64,000 nt of DNA, from NCBI GenBank assembly GCA_037447655.1, contig JBBHKE010002794.1, positions 62,001-126,000 on the forward strand, written 5' to 3'. Source of the stretch: Zygnema cylindricum. Its lineage: Eukaryota; Streptophyta; Zygnematophyceae; Zygnematales; Zygnemataceae. The first letter of the stretch is position 1. The number at the start of each line of letters is the position of its first letter. Below are positions 60,548 through 64,000 of this stretch, piece after piece. The notes below the pieces were generated by a model that did no database searches, was not told the origin of the DNA, and saw nothing but the letters and a program-made list of their open reading frames with translations. A program made the translations under genes and the position numbers.

Positions 60548-61624
60548 TGAAACTCTAAGACCTCCATAAGTCCTCTGAAACTCTGAGACCTCCATAAGTC
60601 CTCAGAGTGGACAGCTTCCAAGAAGCCTCTAGGATAATCCTGACCCCTTTGTGTTTAAGCAAAAATAACTGCCACCCTGGCAGACAAAAACTCTGACCAA
60701 CTTCACCCCTGTGAAGACAAGACTCCCCTGAGTCGATAGCAAAAAGAATCTCTGAATTTGCTCCCCTGAGCAGTAAGTTATGGAGGGTCAAAGTTGACCT
60801 TTTGTACAGAAGCTCTCTGGGAGAGGGGGTCCTATCTTCTAATTTTTCTAAGTCCTATCTCTCTCACAGACTCTATCTACTGATGTACGAAACCAATCAG
60901 AATTGAGTTCCGTACGCAAAAGTACAGCTGCCGGTGTACTTTATGTACGGACACTGTACGACATGGCCAAAATGTCGACACATGTCAAATCCGGATTCGG
61001 TGCCATAATCTCCGGAGTTTCCACAATCCAACGGAATTTTGCCACGCGTCATCCAATGTGGCGATGGCCACAAACCGCCGAAATCTTCCTCCGCGATCTC
61101 GGCGCTAATCCCGGCCGTCCGATTAAATTCGGCTTTAATCGTGGCCGTAATAAATACATGCGCGGTATTTGTTTCATTTACGAAACAAATGCGCGGTACT
61201 GATTTATGTCCGTACCGTAAGTCGTACATTACATATTACTGGATCTATGTATCCCGTAATTAATTCTAGTTAAATGGTTTATCGCTTGTATACATACCTA
61301 AATAATTATCAAACTATATGCTTGGTAACACTTCCGCTAGATGAAACGGCTAAGGCTAACGGCTACTTCGTGTCTGCCGGCCGGCAGGTACAAGGATCAA
61401 ATCCTGCCGCCGGCACATACATTTTAATTAAATATATAAACCCTAATATAAAATTCCCGTAAACCTCAGGATAGCCAAGGTAGCCATGGCTCTAGCTTCC
61501 TCTCCAATTTCTCAGTGACTGCGACAAGTTTGAGAGTTGGAGAGTGAAGTTAGAGATAGACTGCCTCGACTTCTATATTTCTTTTCAGACCTAGAAAATA
61601 CTAATAAAACCATTAGTTTCTACA
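60548..61624 (-). repeat. 3' LTR of element D
   Basis: Plus reading TGAAACTC to TTTCTACA, about 1,077 bp. It matches the LTRs of A and B block by block. The U5 end is a 28-bp direct duplication (60548-60575 and 60576-60603, one difference). Holds GCCACGCGTC where B and F have the G-box GCCACGTGTC. Confidence 0.85.
61375..61415 (+). other. same hairpin in LTR of D, different stem sequence
   Basis: TGCCGGC pairs perfectly with GCCGGCA around a GGATCAAATCC core. The stem bases differ from B on both sides, keeping pairing. Confidence 0.5.
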
Positions 61625-61637
61625 CTCCCCTTATTTT

Positions 61638-64000
61638 CTAGTCAATCTTTAATTTCAGACCACACTTCTCCCTGCAAAAAATTAGTTTAGGGGAAGGCAC
61701 AGGTTTGGTCATCATATCTGCTACCATCTCACTATCTGGTCTGTACTCTAAACTGATTATTTTGTTTTCTACGTTCTCTCTAACAAAGCTGAGTCTGATG
61801 TCCATGTGTTTGGCTTTAAAATGGTGTTTAGGATTGGCAGAAATAGCGATTGCTGCCTGATTATCACAAAATATTTTCTGCACACCACTCTTAAGGTGAC
61901 CAAGCTCACCAAGCAAAGACTTGACCCACATCAATTCTTTTACAGCAGAGCAAGAGGCCATATACTCAGCCTCCATGGTGGACTGAGCAATAACCTTTTG
62001 CTGTTTGCTACTCCAACAGCAAGCCCCATCACCCACATATAATACATATCTAGAAGTACATCTCCTCATCGGAGCATCACCATAACTGGCATCACTCCAA
62101 GTAGTGATGTCAGTATTCTCCCCACCCAAATGCAACCATAGATCTCTAGTTCCTACCAAGTATCTAAGGACTCTCTTAGCTGCCTCCCAATCCTTCTTAG
62201 TGGGAGCATTTAGACTTCTACTCAGCACTCCTACAGCTGCAGCTAAATCCGGCCGGGTACAATTCATAAAATAGATTAGACTTCCCACTACTTGCCTGTA
62301 AGGAATAGTCTGCATGAACTTCTGTTCTTCAGGAGATAATTCCTCGTCTAAGACTATGACTCCTTCTTCCTCACTCCCCTCACTTCCCTTCTTCAATTCC
62401 ATTGGAGTTGTACAACTATTAGCTTTATCCATTTGAAATTTTTCAAGCATGTTCCCTATTGCTTCCTTTTGAGTCAATCTTATAATTTTTCTTTTTCGGT
62501 CTCTCTCTACTTGAATTCCCAAAATATATTTTGCTTCCCCCATATCCTTCATTTCAAATCTCCCGTTAAGATCGGTTTTCAGTTTATTAATTTTTTCCAT
62601 TGATTTACTTAAAACAAGCAAATCATCAACATAAATTGCAATAAATATAAAACCTTCCTCATCTTCGAAAACATAGATTGAGTGATCTGAGCTGATCCGA
62701 ATATATCCTAGACCGGTAAGAAACTCATCAAGCTTCTTATTCCACTGTCGGGGCGCCTGTTTCAAACCATAAAGAGATTTAATCAGCCGGCATACCTTAC
62801 TCTCGATTCCTTCTTCCACAAACCCTTCGGGTTGTCGCATGAAGATCTCCTCTTCTAATTCTCCATGCAAAAAGGCTGTTTTGATGTCCATCTGGTGCAC
62901 TTCCATGTCTTCCGCCGCTGCTAAACTGAGAAGTATGCGGACGGAGGGAAATCTGACCACCGGGGCAAAGGTTTCTTCGTAGTCAATTCCTTCCTTTTGT
63001 GTTAATCCCTTTGCCACTAATCTGGCCTTGTAGCGCTCGATTGTGTTATCTGGGTTCAGTTTTAGTTTGAAAACCCACTTACAACCGATTGGTTTTCGGT
63101 TAGGTGGACAGTCCACCAGCTCCCAAGTATCGGCTGCCATGATTGAAGCCATCTCCTCATTGATGGCTGTCTTCCACCGGTTTCTTTCTGGACAAGTCAT
63201 CGCCTCTCGATAAGTTTGAGGTTCATCTTGATGAGATAGTTTAGTTACCTTGTTATTAACCTGTTTTTCTTGCAGTCTTTTGCTACTTCTCCTCCCTCCC
63301 TCAAAATCTGAGGCCAGAATAGATGGTTCTCGTGGATTCTTTCGAACAAACTCGGCTTCTCCCCTATCCCTTGATTCCGAATCAATTTCCACCACGTCTT
63401 CCGCTTCGAGTAGAGTTGTCACTGGAGTTTCCACAGCCGAGTCCTTTTCAGTCTGATTTGTTCCTGCAAGAATGTCATCGTCTCTAAAACCTGGATAGTT
63501 AGGAAGCTCAAAGTCATCAGTATTTTCTGACTCAAATCTGATTTTTACTGACTTTGTATATTTGAAGGGATCCACAGACTTTCCTTCATCCATAACTACT
63601 AGATGCTTTACCAAGATTATATCTTCTCTTTTTAGATCATAAACTCTATATCCTTTAACATCCTCATCATATCCTAATAAGTATCCCGGTTTTCCTTTAG
63701 GATCTAGCTTCCAATTGGACCGATCTGTATCTAGACTGAATACTTGACTGCCGAAAACCTTTAAATGAGATAAGTCTGGTTTCCGGCCTGTCCATCTCTC
63801 ATAAGGTGTTTGATCTTTTATAGCTGAAGTAAGAACTCTATTTTTGAGGTAATTAGCACAGTTCATTGCTTCTGCCCAAAACCTTTTTCCTATCTTCTTA
63901 TACGACAACATACTTCTAGCACTATCACTTAGTGTTCTATTTAACCTTTCAGCTACCCCATTCTGTTCGGGATTTTCTGGCACTGTCTTTTGGTGTTGAA
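61638..64000 (-). CDS. pol of element D: integrase end, reverse transcriptase, RNase H (intact, 5' partial)
   Basis: One open frame of 787 codons from the window edge to the stop at 61638; coding starts further right. Encodes Ty1/copia replication functions. In order: the integrase catalytic Glu region (NPEQNGVAERLNRT), the integrase tail (KKIGKRFWAEAMN; YERWTGRKPDLSHLKVFG), an acidic linker, and RT ([62 protein letters not shown], the catalytic YVDD). RNase H follows (TTWSDASYGDAP; STMEAEYMASCSAVKELMW; CDNQAAIAISANPKHHFKAK), ending MTKPVPSPKL and CGLKLKID. No stop or shift is seen, unlike A, B, C, E and F, so this is the youngest copy and possibly still competent if its hidden half is intact. 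Confidence 0.93.
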   Translation of the reverse strand, partial: QHQKTVPENPEQNGVAERLNRTLSDSARSMLSYKKIGKRFWAEAMNCANYLKNRVLTSAIKDQTPYERWTGRKPDLSHLKVFGSQVFSLDTDRSNWKLDPKGKPGYLLGYDEDVKGYRVYDLKREDIILVKHLVVMDEGKSVDPFKYTKSVKIRFESENTDDFELPNYPGFRDDDILAGTNQTEKDSAVETPVTTLLEAEDVVEIDSESRDRGEAEFVRKNPREPSILASDFEGGRRSSKRLQEKQVNNKVTKLSHQDEPQTYREAMTCPERNRWKTAINEEMASIMAADTWELVDCPPNRKPIGCKWVFKLKLNPDNTIERYKARLVAKGLTQKEGIDYEETFAPVVRFPSVRILLSLAAAEDMEVHQMDIKTAFLHGELEEEIFMRQPEGFVEEGIESKVCRLIKSLYGLKQAPRQWNKKLDEFLTGLGYIRISSDHSIYVFEDEEGFIFIAIYVDDLLVLSKSMEKINKLKTDLNGRFEMKDMGEAKYILGIQVERDRKRKIIRLTQKEAIGNMLEKFQMDKANSCTTPMELKKGSEGSEEEGVIVLDEELSPEEQKFMQTIPYRQVVGSLIYFMNCTRPDLAAAVGVLSRSLNAPTKKDWEAAKRVLRYLVGTRDLWLHLGGENTDITTWSDASYGDAPMRRCTSRYVLYVGDGACCWSSKQQKVIAQSTMEAEYMASCSAVKELMWVKSLLGELGHLKSGVQKIFCDNQAAIAISANPKHHFKAKHMDIRLSFVRENVENKIISLEYRPDSEMVADMMTKPVPSPKLIFCREKCGLKLKID

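Larger units (their letters stand above)
60548..64000 (-). mobile_element. copia element D, 3' part, inserted in E; runs off the window
   Basis: The 3' LTR is 60548-61624, followed by the polypurine tract (AATAAGGGGAG on the minus strand) and an uninterrupted pol frame. The 5' part and 5' LTR lie beyond 64000. Confidence 0.88.

Overview
This is nuclear DNA from a land plant. The evidence is a long NAD kinase of the plant NADK2 type with a transit-peptide-like N terminus, a pentatricopeptide-repeat (PPR) protein ending in an SMR-like domain, a cytosolic uL24/RPL26 gene with GT-AG introns, and many Ty1/copia retrotransposons. I cannot name the species. The primer-site type of the copia elements and the long simple-repeat tracts make me lean weakly towards a non-seed plant.

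Layout. 1-1.2 kb: the last three recognisable exons of an unrecognised plus-strand gene; one intron is almost pure pyrimidine. 1.2-6.6 kb: purine/pyrimidine tracts and MITE-like repeats. 6.6-16.7 kb: an 11-exon NADK2 gene on the minus strand (predicted 1,235 residues). 16.7-17.9 kb: a 1.2-kb divergent intergenic region shared with the plus-strand, 4-exon RPL26 gene (17.9-21.8 kb; 146 residues). 24.7-27.9 kb: a 2-exon PPR-SMR gene on the plus strand. 28-34 kb: a gene-poor stretch with a 590-bp uninterrupted purine run, a second GA-rich satellite with a punctuating motif, MITEs, and a 49-bp tandem array rich in GTACGG-like words.

34.3-64 kb is a nested cluster of copia elements. A (minus) keeps its 3' LTR and pol remnants. 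G is a separate LTR fragment. B (minus) has element C (plus) inserted in its 5' LTR. E (plus) is split twice, first by F (minus, inside gag) and later by D (minus, inside reverse transcriptase). D runs off the right edge and is the only one with a long intact pol frame. A, B, D, E and F are related. Where the 5' LTR junction is visible (B, E, F), the primer-binding site follows the LTR with no gap, is complementary to the anticodon stem-loop of initiator tRNA-Met (a copia/Ty5-type half-tRNA primer), and contains the ATG that opens gag. Their LTRs also carry a tRNA acceptor/T-arm-like hairpin whose stem pairs covary between elements.

The three recognisable host genes are unrelated in pathway: plastid NADP supply, cytosolic translation and, probably, organelle RNA handling. 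The only likely functional coupling is the divergent NADK2/RPL26 promoter region. All exon boundaries come from reading splice sites, phase and family similarity by eye.
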